From positions 1 to 19,524 of the forward strand of contig DETS01000034.1 in NCBI GenBank assembly GCA_002361735.1: a stretch of DNA of 19,524 nt. The letters run 5' to 3'. The position numbers were made by a program, and so were the translations under genes. Position 1 is the stretch's first letter. Each line of letters begins with the position of its first letter. This document shows positions 7,329 through 14,033 of this stretch, piece after piece. The DNA is from Lachnospiraceae bacterium UBA3282. GTDB lineage: Bacteria > Bacillota > Clostridia > Lachnospirales > Lachnospiraceae. Under the pieces are notes generated by a model that was not told the DNA's origin, did no database searches, and saw only the letters and a program-made list of their open reading frames with translations.

Positions 7329-7466
7329 TATTTCTATGTGAATCCTACTCTAAAATAATACTATTGTATCACATATAGAAGCTGAAATCGTATCAGGTAT
7401 GGAAACCTGCGGAGGAATGGCGGCGGACGCATCCATGCTGCCGGGAAAGCGAGGGGAGAAAGCGGG

Positions 7467-8345
7467 ATGCCAAATCAGGAAACGCGGGAAAGACGGCAGC
7501 ACAGTACCACCTGGATTCCCTACAGTCATTACGAATGTCATATGCCGGAAGCGTACATGAACGTTCCCATGCACTGGCATGGGGAATTTGAGTTGATCTA
7601 TGTGAGACGGGGACGGGGAGAATTTTGGTGCGCGAGCCGCAAGTGGGAGGCGAAGGCGGGCGAACTTTTGCTGGTGCCGCCGAATATGCTCCACGCAGCC
7701 TACCCCGGGGAGGGAGAGGAATTGCTCTATGATGCGTTGGTGTTCAGCCCTGCCTTTCTGGGGGCAGGCAGCGGTGACCGCTGTACCGGTGAGTGCATCC
7801 GTCCCATTATCAAAGGGCGTGTGCAGATCAATGTCTGTATTCATGAGGATGACGAAGCTTATGGAGAGCTTAAGACAGCCGCGGATCAGATCTTTGTCTG
7901 CGTGCAGAAGAACAGCGCCAGAACGGATCTGCTTTTAAAGAGTGAACTGCTACGCTTTTTCTGGATTTTGGAGGAGAAGGGCTGTCTCCTCATACAGGAA
8001 GAAGGAGCGGAGGAGAGTGAGGCAGTGCGTCCGGCGCTGGAGTACATGGCACAGCATTTTCGGGAGGAAATCACAGTGGAGCGGCTGGCAGAGCTGTCGC
8101 ATGTAAGCCGCAGTCATTTTATGCGCTGTTTTCGGAGAGCGGTGGGAATCGGCGCCATTGAGCATTTGTCGCAGCTCCGCATCCGGGCGGCTTGTGAGGC
8201 GCTCTGCGACAGCTCGGATCAGATCGCGGATATCGCCTTTGCCTGCGGCTACAGCAATCTTTCCAATTTCAACAGGCAGTTCTTGAAAAAGGTGGGCTGT
8301 TCCCCGAAGGAATATCGGAAGCGAAACAGAGAGGCGATAAAATAA
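7467..8345 (+). CDS. AraC-family regulator with cupin sensor domain, probable controller of the GH31 gene
   Basis: This 292-residue protein has an N-terminal cupin-like sugar-sensing domain (residues about 15-120, with 'HWHGEFELIYVRRG' at 36-49 and 'LLVPPNMLHAAYP' at about 68-80). Its C-terminal AraC domain (about 185-288) has two helix-turn-helix units: the first includes 'VERLAELSHVSRSHFMRCFR', the second 'IADIAFACGYSNLSNFNRQF'. The ending 'GCSPKEYRK' is typical. ATG 7467 is preceded by a modest AGGGGAG site; two earlier ATGs are out of frame. Divergence from the GH31 gene over a 242-base region with dyads suggests it activates that gene in response to its substrate or product and may control itself. 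No separate hairpin follows until 8458. Confidence 0.9.
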   Translation: MPNQETRERRQHSTTWIPYSHYECHMPEAYMNVPMHWHGEFELIYVRRGRGEFWCASRKWEAKAGELLLVPPNMLHAAYPGEGEELLYDALVFSPAFLGAGSGDRCTGECIRPIIKGRVQINVCIHEDDEAYGELKTAADQIFVCVQKNSARTDLLLKSELLRFFWILEEKGCLLIQEEGAEESEAVRPALEYMAQHFREEITVERLAELSHVSRSHFMRCFRRAVGIGAIEHLSQLRIRAACEALCDSSDQIADIAFACGYSNLSNFNRQFLKKVGCSPKEYRKRNREAIK

Positions 8346-8417
8346 TAGAAAGTGGAAGGGACTGCGAAAGAAGCAAAAAGAAAAATAGTTTGGAATGCCG
8401 GATTGGGAAATAAATAG

Positions 8418-8446
8418 TGGAAAAATGAAATAGCTTGTGGTAGAAT
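8418..8446 (+). promoter_or_regulatory. Promoter of purF
   Basis: TGGAAA (8418-8423, four of six) and TAGAAT (8441-8446) lie 17 bp apart, and TGG directly before the -10 makes it an extended -10 (TGGTAGAAT). Transcription would begin near 8453, only a few bases before the hairpin at 8458. Confidence 0.6.
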
Positions 8447-8457
8447 AATGGCGTTGG

Positions 8458-8493
8458 GACAAAGAAGTCTGAAAGGAGTTCTTTGTCTTTTTT
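8458..8493 (+). terminator. Terminator-like hairpin in the purF leader (attenuator candidate)
   Basis: GACAAAGAA (8458-8466) and TTCTTTGTC (8479-8487) form a perfect 9-bp stem with a 12-base loop, followed by TTTTTT (8488-8493). It could end read-through from the AraC gene. It also sits after the purF promoter, so every purF transcript must pass it. CTTTG (8481-8485) could instead pair with CAAAG (8505-8509), a possible antiterminator of only 5 bp. The remaining leader (8494-8530) is too short for a known purine or PRPP riboswitch. Confidence 0.65.
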
Positions 8494-8530
8494 GCGTATA
8501 TAAGCAAAGTTAGAAAGCGGAGGAAATGAC

Positions 8531-9934
8531 ATGGCTAAGATCAAGGAAGCCTGCGGCGTTGTCGGTATGTACGGTCCGGAGGGGGAGAATGTGGCGTCCT
8601 CCCTTTATTATGGGCTGACAGCCCTGCAGCACAGGGGACAGGAGGCATGTGGGATGGCGGTCTCACGGACCGATAAGGAACGGGGCAATGTCTGTTTTCA
8701 TAAAGATCTTGGCCTGGTGAGCGAGGTGCTCACAAAAGAGGTTTTAGATAAGATGGATGGCAATATCGGTCTGGGGCATGTACGGTATTCAACCACAGGG
8801 GCATCTGTAGCGGAGAATGCCCAGCCGCTGGTGCTTTCCTATATTAAAGGGACATTGGCTTTGGCGCATAACGGCAACTTAATCAACACACCGGAGCTGA
8901 AATGGGAGTTGATCCAGAACGGGGCGATTTTCCACACGACCACGGACTCAGAGGTGATTGCATTCCACATTGCAAGGGAGCGGGTGCATTCGGCGACGGT
9001 GGAGGAGGCGGTTTACAAGACGGCTCTGAAAATAAAGGGCGGCTATGCGCTGGTCATTATGAGTCCCCGGAAGTTGATCGGCGTGCGCGATCCTTACGGA
9101 CTAAAACCCCTATGTCTGGGGAAAAGAGAAGAGACTTATGTGCTTGCTTCGGAATCCTGCGCACTGGAAGCTGTAGGAGCGGAATTGATACGGGATATTC
9201 TGCCGGGGGAGATTGTCACGATCTCAGGCGGAAAGGTCAGTTCACAGATGCTGCCGAAGGCGGAAAAGTGCGCCCATTGCATTTTTGAGTATATTTATTT
9301 TGCGAGGTTGGACAGCGTGATGGACGGGGTGCGGGTGTATGACGCCAGGATTCGCGCGGGGAAGATGCTTTCCAAGGCCTATCCGGTGGCGGCGGATCTG
9401 GTGACGGGCGTGCCGGAGTCGGGACTTCCGGCGGCGCAGGGTTACGCGCAGGAGAGCGGCATCCCCTTCGGGCTTGCTTTCTATAAAAACAGTTACATAG
9501 GCAGGACCTTTATCAAGCCCACGCAGACGGAAAGAGAGTCCGCCGTCCGTATGAAGCTGAGCGTGCTGGAATCGGCGGTAAAGGACAAACGCATCGTGCT
9601 GGTGGACGATTCCATTGTGCGGGGAACCACCATTGCCAACCTGATCCGCATGTTGAAAGAGGCGGGCGCCAGAGAAGTGCATGTGAGGATCAGTTCGCCG
9701 CCCTTTCTCTATCCCTGTTATTTCGGCACCGACGTCCCTTCCAATTCCCAGCTGATCGCGGCGAATCACAGCGAGGAGGCGATTCGGGAGATGATCGGAG
9801 CGGATTCTTTGGGATATCTGAGAAAGGAAGATTTGTCGGAGATGGCAGAAGGGCTGCCATTGTGCAGGGCATGCTTTGACGGAAAATATCCGATGGATGT
9901 AAGCAGCCCTGCCGAACAGCAGCATGATATGTGA
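8531..9934 (+). CDS. purF: Amidophosphoribosyltransferase
   Basis: PurF makes 5-phosphoribosylamine from PRPP and glutamine, the committed step of purine synthesis in the cytoplasm. The 467-residue length fits the Bacillus-type family. The start has GGAGG seven bases upstream. Cys8 ('EACGVVG') is the expected N-terminal nucleophile after removal of a seven-residue propeptide. The glutaminase half (8 to about 235) includes 'HRGQEACGMAV', 'GHVRYSTTG' and 'AHNGNL'. The phosphoribosyltransferase half has the PRPP loop 'VLVDDSIVRGTT' (356-367). Cys250, Cys396, Cys445 and Cys448 match the ligands of the oxygen-sensitive 4Fe-4S cluster of B. subtilis PurF. It stands alone: no other purine gene is nearby, unlike the usual pur operon, and a terminator follows about 100 bases on. 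Control is probably through its own leader. Confidence 0.96.
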   Translation: MAKIKEACGVVGMYGPEGENVASSLYYGLTALQHRGQEACGMAVSRTDKERGNVCFHKDLGLVSEVLTKEVLDKMDGNIGLGHVRYSTTGASVAENAQPLVLSYIKGTLALAHNGNLINTPELKWELIQNGAIFHTTTDSEVIAFHIARERVHSATVEEAVYKTALKIKGGYALVIMSPRKLIGVRDPYGLKPLCLGKREETYVLASESCALEAVGAELIRDILPGEIVTISGGKVSSQMLPKAEKCAHCIFEYIYFARLDSVMDGVRVYDARIRAGKMLSKAYPVAADLVTGVPESGLPAAQGYAQESGIPFGLAFYKNSYIGRTFIKPTQTERESAVRMKLSVLESAVKDKRIVLVDDSIVRGTTIANLIRMLKEAGAREVHVRISSPPFLYPCYFGTDVPSNSQLIAANHSEEAIREMIGADSLGYLRKEDLSEMAEGLPLCRACFDGKYPMDVSSPAEQQHDM

Positions 9935-10030
9935 GAAGAAGGAAGGTTGCTGTATTATGGTTAAAAGAAGACACTGGAAACTATGCAGTTGATAAATTAC
10001 GGTGTTACAATAAATGCCAAAATGCCTTTA

Positions 10031-10067
10031 CCGGTCATGTTTACTACGACATGATCGGCTCTTTTTT
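10031..10067 (+). terminator. Intrinsic terminator after purF
   Basis: CCGGTCATGT (10031-10040) and ACATGATCGG (10049-10058) pair over 10 bp with one G-U wobble, followed by CTC and six Ts (10062-10067). The 9935-10030 stretch between it and purF holds only an 11-codon open frame at 9957 with a poor ribosome site, which I do not call. The minus-strand side has no U-tract, so it serves purF rather than the convergent GGDEF gene. Confidence 0.8.
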
Positions 10068-10114
10068 CGGTGACGATAAGCTCCAGTGCCTTTTTCTAAC
10101 CGAAATATTTAGAA

Positions 10115-10969
10115 TCATATCCAGCTCGAAACGGTTTCGATTGGATGTCGTCTGTCTGTGCCGTGTTTTCTGTAGTAGTCCGCTTTATCCTGGTACATTC
10201 TCCTCTCTGCTTCCGCAATCAGCCTGCTTACACCGCAAAAGCTGGTTCTTTCCCATAAACCGCCCACTGCCATATGAACGGATTTTTTACGTAGATTTTT
10301 CCTTAGCTGCTCAATCCCCTGCCATAGGGCAGATTCTTCAATGGGAGTACACAGAGCCAACAGTTCGTCGCCGCCGATGCGGAACAGACCGTATTCGCCA
10401 AAACTTTTTTGCAGACAGCTGCAGGCGTCGATAATCAATTTATCGCCCCAATCATGCCCCTTTTGATCGTTTGTTTGCTTTAAGCCTGTTATATCACAGT
10501 AGACAATGCCCAGGCTCTGCGCCGCTTCCAGATTGTCCAGGTATCTGTTCATGGCATGACGATTTCCGATTCCGGTGAGCTGGTCGCGATAGCTCATTTG
10601 TTCCAATTCCCGGATGAGACTGTTGATCTGTCCCAGATTATCAATGTCAAAAGCCAGCGTCATTCGATACTTTTTCCCGTTCTCTGTCAGCAGAGTGTCC
10701 TTACGAAGAAAATGCCGTTCCAACGCGGGATCATACTGGCGCTGCTCGATGAAATAGCCCTCCTGCAATTTGTGGTTATTGCATATGGGGCAGGGAAGGG
10801 AATTGTTTTGCAGTATTTCATAACATTTCTTTCCCGCCAGTTCATGCAGAGAGTGAAAACCATAGGTCAAAAGCGCTTTTTTGTTCATATAGACCAATTC
10901 GTGACTGTCCGCATCCGAAACATAGACAAGCTCGTCCATCGTGTCATAAAATTCCCATATTTTACTCAT
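10115..10969 (-). CDS. PAS-GGDEF protein with a GGDEL signature
   Basis: A 284-residue soluble signalling protein. Residues about 5-115 are a PAS-like sensor ('FYDTMDELVYVSDADSHELVYMNKKA', read in two parts, then 'LPCPICNN' with a CxxC pair that may sense metal or redox state). A short linker helix leads to a GGDEF domain (about 125-270). It keeps 'DQLTGIGNRHAM' and 'CDITGLKQTND' (Asp159), but the signature reads RIGGDEL (199-203), with Leu for Phe. The catalytic Asp/Glu residues are intact, so it may be active; some variants act only as receptors. The RxxD inhibitory site is absent. The minus-strand ATG has AGGAGG about ten bases upstream. It diverges from the sensor kinase gene. No membrane segment is seen. 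Confidence 0.88.
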   Translation of the reverse strand: MSKIWEFYDTMDELVYVSDADSHELVYMNKKALLTYGFHSLHELAGKKCYEILQNNSLPCPICNNHKLQEGYFIEQRQYDPALERHFLRKDTLLTENGKKYRMTLAFDIDNLGQINSLIRELEQMSYRDQLTGIGNRHAMNRYLDNLEAAQSLGIVYCDITGLKQTNDQKGHDWGDKLIIDACSCLQKSFGEYGLFRIGGDELLALCTPIEESALWQGIEQLRKNLRKKSVHMAVGGLWERTSFCGVSRLIAEAERRMYQDKADYYRKHGTDRRHPIETVSSWI

Positions 10970-11098
10970 ACACGCAGTCCTCCTGATTCAAACTGTAAAG
11001 GGTAAAATATTTCTATAACTATATATCATATTTTAGCCGCATCCTTTCCTGTTTGGTGTGAATGGTAAGTATACGGCGCGAATTGCAGAGGGCTGATA

Positions 11099-11127
11099 TT
11101 TACATTTGACAGACGTGATGATAAAAT
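11099..11127 (+). promoter_or_regulatory. Promoter of the AgrC/AgrA-like operon
   Basis: TTTACA (11099-11104, five of six) and TAAAAT (11122-11127, five of six) are 17 bp apart, with TGA just before the -10 (TGATAAAAT). Transcription would begin near 11134, about 37 bases before the start codon. A consensus TTGACA at 11106-11111 has no matching -10. The rest of 10970-11170 is AT-rich and holds no gene I can support. Confidence 0.65.
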
Positions 11128-11170
11128 TGAAAGAAGACAAAGATAGCAAAAAGATGGGAAGAAAAGGCAG

Positions 11171-12433
11171 ATGTCGGTTTTGGGGTTGGCATTCATACAT
11201 AATTTGACCACGATGTTGTTTGGCATTTACCTCTCTGCTTTCTTTTTGGGCGTTAAGCGTGATCGAAGAAACATTCTTACCTTGTTTTTCTTTTTTGCTG
11301 TGGAAGGTCTCGTATTTGGTTCCTGCTATTTACTGGTGGGCAGGGAGATTGCCTATCGCTGTTATATCCTGATCATCCATCTGCCATTGATCGTATTTTT
11401 GGTTCTATATTATAAGTATTCCGTTGTTTCCTCCTGCATTTCCGTATTTTCCGCTTATCTCTGCTGTCAGTTAAGCAATTGGATCGGTGTGGTGATTTTA
11501 TTGATCACAGAAAAACAGTGGTGCTATTATGTTTCACGGATTCTGATTACGATAGTCGTTTTTATTCTGCTGTGCAAATATATATGTCATACGACGGAGA
11601 GCATCTTTACAAGGGATAGCAGAGATCTTTATATCATCGGCTTTTTACCCACGGTGTATTATGTGTTTGATTATTCTTTCACGAAACTTTCGGATTTGCT
11701 TTATTCCAATAACAAAGCGGTAATCGAATTTTTGGGCTTTGTTTTCTGTATCTTTTTCATTACCTTCTTACTGGTTTACTATCGGGAATATGAGCGGAAA
11801 CAGGAGATGGAACAGTACAGCGAACTGATGAAAATACAGCTCCTTTCCGTGCAGAAGGAGATTGAACAGGTAGAGTGCAGCAAACAGAAACTTTCCATAT
11901 TAAGGCATGATATGCGGCATCATTTGCATATCATTCTCGCACAGCTTCAAAATGATAATATCGGGCAGGCGGTTGCTTATATTGAGGAGATCGGGAACGG
12001 TTACGAGGATACGACGATTACGACTTACAGCAAAAATGAAATGATAAACGCCGTTATTTCCATTTATCACACGCGGTTTGCCAACAAAAAGATCACGCTG
12101 CATCATGATATCTGCCTGGGGGAGGCGCTTTCCTGTCCGGATACTGCCATTTGTACGATCTTATCCAATGCGTTGGAAAATGCCATGCACGCATTGGAAG
12201 AGATGACAGAGAAATGGGTAAACCTCACAATGTCTGAAAAAAACGGGCGGCTCCTTTTGCAGATTGAAAATCCGATTGAAAAGATACCAAAATTTGTCGG
12301 CGGCATTCCGACTTCCGGTAAGAAGGGGCATGGGATTGGCGTAAAAAGCATTGTGTACTATGTGGAGCAGTTGAACGGGCAATGTCATTTTTCCCTGACG
12401 GATCATACTTTTGTTTTACAGATCATAATATAG
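11171..12433 (+). CDS. AgrC-like sensor histidine kinase (GHKL ATPase)
   Basis: This 420-residue kinase has about six membrane segments in residues 5-205 and a GHKL-type kinase core. A coiled linker (about 206-240) leads to the H-box 'ILRHDMRHHLHII', where His246 is the likely phosphorylated residue; the ATPase has the N-box 'LSNALENAMHAL' (Asn333, Asn337) and the G-box 'KKGHGIG' (384-390). This arrangement matches the AgrC/quorum-peptide receptor family (HPK10). Its partner regulator starts 25 bases downstream. ATG 11171 has a weak AAAGG site. No AgrB peptidase or AgrD-type precursor gene is visible nearby, so the ligand is unknown: it could be an imported or distant-encoded peptide, or a different signal. 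Confidence 0.88.
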   Translation: MSVLGLAFIHNLTTMLFGIYLSAFFLGVKRDRRNILTLFFFFAVEGLVFGSCYLLVGREIAYRCYILIIHLPLIVFLVLYYKYSVVSSCISVFSAYLCCQLSNWIGVVILLITEKQWCYYVSRILITIVVFILLCKYICHTTESIFTRDSRDLYIIGFLPTVYYVFDYSFTKLSDLLYSNNKAVIEFLGFVFCIFFITFLLVYYREYERKQEMEQYSELMKIQLLSVQKEIEQVECSKQKLSILRHDMRHHLHIILAQLQNDNIGQAVAYIEEIGNGYEDTTITTYSKNEMINAVISIYHTRFANKKITLHHDICLGEALSCPDTAICTILSNALENAMHALEEMTEKWVNLTMSEKNGRLLLQIENPIEKIPKFVGGIPTSGKKGHGIGVKSIVYYVEQLNGQCHFSLTDHTFVLQIII

Positions 12434-12458
12434 ATTTTGCTCTGATTGGGAGGAAAAT

Positions 12459-13166
12459 ATGAAAGTAGCGGTTTGTGATGATGAAGTCTGTTTTATCGAT
12501 GAGGTCTGTCCCCTGTTGGAAAAATGGGCAGAAGACAGGAGTGTAAAACTGACGATCTATCGGTTTACCAATGGAGATGATTTGATCGATGCACAGCGCG
12601 GCGAGTGTATGGATCTGATTATTTTGGATGTAATGATGCCTTTGTTAAACGGAATCGATGCGGCCAGAGAGCTTCGCAATATGAATCAGACAGTACCGAT
12701 TGTCTTCCTTACATCTTCCGGAGAATTTGCCGTGGATTCCTATGAGGTAAAAGCCTTTCATTATCTTATGAAACCGATTGATCGGGAACGGCTGTTTCCG
12801 GTGCTTGATGATTTCTTGAAAACGTTTTGTTCGATGAAAAGTTTCTTTACGGCAAAGACGGCTGATGGCTTTTGCCGGATCGCGATCGCGGATGTGGATT
12901 ATCTGGAAGCGCAGAATAAGCAGGTTCTCGTTCATATGGCAAACGGGAAGACGATTGTGATTCGGGAGCTGTTCTCAAGATGTGCGGAAGTGTTTTCACG
13001 GCAAAACGGGTTTTATTGCTGTCACCGCAGCTATATTGTGAATTTGGACAATGTGGAGCGGTTCACCAAAACAGAGGTTTTCACGGTTCATCATGCGGTC
13101 ATACCGATTTCACGAAACAGTTATACTGCCTTTAAGGAGACGTATTTTCATCATATGTTTGCATGA
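12459..13166 (+). CDS. LytTR-family response regulator (AgrA-like)
   Basis: A 235-residue regulator, partner of the preceding kinase (25-base gap, GGGAGGA site). The receiver domain (1-120) has acidic residues Asp7/Asp8, phospho-acceptor Asp57 in 'LIILDVMMP', Thr85 and Lys105 in 'LMKPID'. The LytTR DNA-binding domain (about 125-230) has 'VDYLEAQNKQVLVHMANGK', 'FYCCHRSYIVNLDNV' and 'IPISRNSYTAFKETY', as in AgrA and ComE. Such proteins bind paired short direct repeats upstream of targets; I found no clear pair in front of the operon. The stop is 25 bases from the convergent TetR gene, with no clear hairpin between them. Confidence 0.92.
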   Translation: MKVAVCDDEVCFIDEVCPLLEKWAEDRSVKLTIYRFTNGDDLIDAQRGECMDLIILDVMMPLLNGIDAARELRNMNQTVPIVFLTSSGEFAVDSYEVKAFHYLMKPIDRERLFPVLDDFLKTFCSMKSFFTAKTADGFCRIAIADVDYLEAQNKQVLVHMANGKTIVIRELFSRCAEVFSRQNGFYCCHRSYIVNLDNVERFTKTEVFTVHHAVIPISRNSYTAFKETYFHHMFA

Positions 13167-13191
13167 AAGGCGGGAGATGGGGATGCTCTTT

Positions 13192-13815
13192 TTATGGTTC
13201 GATTATATTCAGGTAGTTCAGGGTTCCTTCCGCGACGCCGGTACCCTGTTCGAGCAGGGAGATCAGCCCACGTATCGTATATTCACAGTCTTCCGGTGTG
13301 GTGGAAAGAAAGGTATTGTTCAGCTTGACGCCGAGGACGATCAGCACGATCTCCGCCAGCGCTTCCGGATAGTCAAAGCGGATCTCGCCGGCGGCGATGC
13401 CCTGTTCGATGATCTTAGCCAAGTTCGGCTTTAATTCCGAAATCAAATAGTTTAAGTATTTTTGGTGCAGATAAGCAGATTCCTGTATGGTAATGGGTCT
13501 GTTTTTTTCGCTGTCCTGTTTTAAAAAGGCGGCCGCGGAGCTGCGGCAGGCCTGAAACAGCATCGCCATCCGCGTAAAGGGCGGGATGTCTGTCTGATCC
13601 GCCAGATTTTTGGCCGTCTGTAAGGGTGTTTCATAATTTCTTCTGATCAGCGCGTCTAAAATCGCTTCCTTGGAAGGAAAATAGTAATAGATGCTGCCCT
13701 TGCCAATGCCGGCTTTAGCGGCAATGTCGCTCACGGAGATGCCAGACATGCTTTTATCTACCATGAGCTGCTGGAGAGCGTCTAAGATTCTGTCATATTT
13801 TTTTGTATCTGCCAT
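13192..13815 (-). CDS. TetR-family repressor of the divergent acyl-ligation operon
   Basis: A 207-residue TetR protein starting at ATG 13815 ('MADTKKYDRILDALQQL'). The helix-turn-helix at about 25-50 reads 'ISVSDIAAKAGIGKGSIYYY' then 'FPSKEAIL', classic for the family. Residues 60-205 are a helical ligand-binding and dimer domain with no specific signature. The frame stays open upstream to a TTG at 13884, but that codon lies inside the promoter -35, and an AAAGG site precedes 13815, so the shorter start is preferred. It diverges from the SCP2-hydrolase-C-ACP-ligase operon, and two dyads around that operon's promoter look like its operators. Lipid-linked TetR repressors often sense acyl-CoA or fatty acids; here that is inference only. 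Confidence 0.9.
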   Translation of the reverse strand: MADTKKYDRILDALQQLMVDKSMSGISVSDIAAKAGIGKGSIYYYFPSKEAILDALIRRNYETPLQTAKNLADQTDIPPFTRMAMLFQACRSSAAAFLKQDSEKNRPITIQESAYLHQKYLNYLISELKPNLAKIIEQGIAAGEIRFDYPEALAEIVLIVLGVKLNNTFLSTTPEDCEYTIRGLISLLEQGTGVAEGTLNYLNIIEP

Positions 13816-13855
13816 GGGATGCGCCTTTCTGCGAAAAATATTTGTCTTAGCGAGC

Positions 13856-13884
13856 ATTTTAACATAGAATTGCACGGCGGACAA
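13856..13884 (-). promoter_or_regulatory. Promoter of the TetR gene
   Basis: On the minus strand, TTGTCC (13884-13879) and TAAAAT (13861-13856) are 17 bp apart, with TGT before the -10 (extended -10). The start would be near 13849, giving a 33-base leader. The two candidate operators lie 42 bp or more upstream of this -35, so direct self-blocking is not obvious. Confidence 0.6.
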
Positions 13885-13923
13885 TCGTTAGATGTATTTT
13901 TTCAGAAACTTTTATGAAATATA

Positions 13924-13953
13924 TTGACCGACGGTCGAAACGTGTGATAAGGT
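13924..13953 (+). promoter_or_regulatory. Promoter of the acyl-ligation operon
   Basis: TTGACC (13924-13929, five of six) and TAAGGT (13948-13953) are 18 bp apart, with TGA before the -10 (TGATAAGGT). Transcription would begin near 13960. An alternative -10, TAAAAT at 13962-13967, has no -35 at the right distance. In either model the dyads at 13926 and 13967 lie in or next to the promoter. Confidence 0.5.
13926..13936. promoter_or_regulatory. Candidate TetR operator 1
   Basis: GACCG-A-CGGTC is a perfect 5-bp dyad around one base, overlapping the -35 of the operon promoter. The longer string GACCGACGGTCGA matches operator 2 (13969-13981) at 10 of 13 positions, sharing CGGTCGA exactly. Confidence 0.6.
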
Positions 13954-13966
13954 TAAAACTGTAAAA

Positions 13967-13981
13967 TCGACTAGCGGTCGA
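13967..13981. promoter_or_regulatory. Candidate TetR operator 2
   Basis: TCGAC-TAGCG-GTCGA is a perfect 5-bp dyad with a five-base centre, just downstream of the likely transcription start. Its CGGTCGA half aligns with operator 1 at an offset of 43 bp, about four helical turns, so both would face the same side of the DNA. Confidence 0.55.
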
Positions 13982-13982
13982 C

Positions 13983-14008
13983 AGATTGAAAATTAAAATT
14001 TTCAATCT
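13983..14008 (+). repeat. Perfect 12-bp inverted repeat in the operon leader
   Basis: AGATTGAAAATT (13983-13994) and AATTTTCAATCT (13997-14008) are exact reverse complements with two bases between. It begins two bases after operator 2 and ends six bases before the strong ribosome site. In RNA it would fold into an A/U-rich hairpin at the 5' end. No U-tract follows, so it is not a terminator. Confidence 0.75.
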
Positions 14009-14033
14009 CGACGGGAGGAGGAGAAGGAAAATT

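Noticed and set aside
8453..8530. Purine or PRPP riboswitch or T-box before purF
   Set aside because: The leader is under 80 bases and I do not see the conserved junction sequences of those classes.
9957..9992. 11-codon frame after purF
   Set aside because: Too short to support and in no known family; it may be chance.
11062..11109. 15-codon frame upstream of the sensor kinase as an AgrD-like peptide
   Set aside because: It lies upstream of and across the predicted promoter, has no ribosome site, and lacks the Cys/acidic-tail pattern of AgrD.
13816..13884. Longer TetR start at TTG 13884
   Set aside because: This codon lies inside the -35 of a good minus-strand promoter, and the domain begins with ATG 13815, which has a ribosome site.
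13986..14033. Longer SCP2 start at TTG 13986
   Set aside because: It is within the perfect inverted repeat and upstream of a strong GGGAGGAGGAG site that clearly serves ATG 14034.
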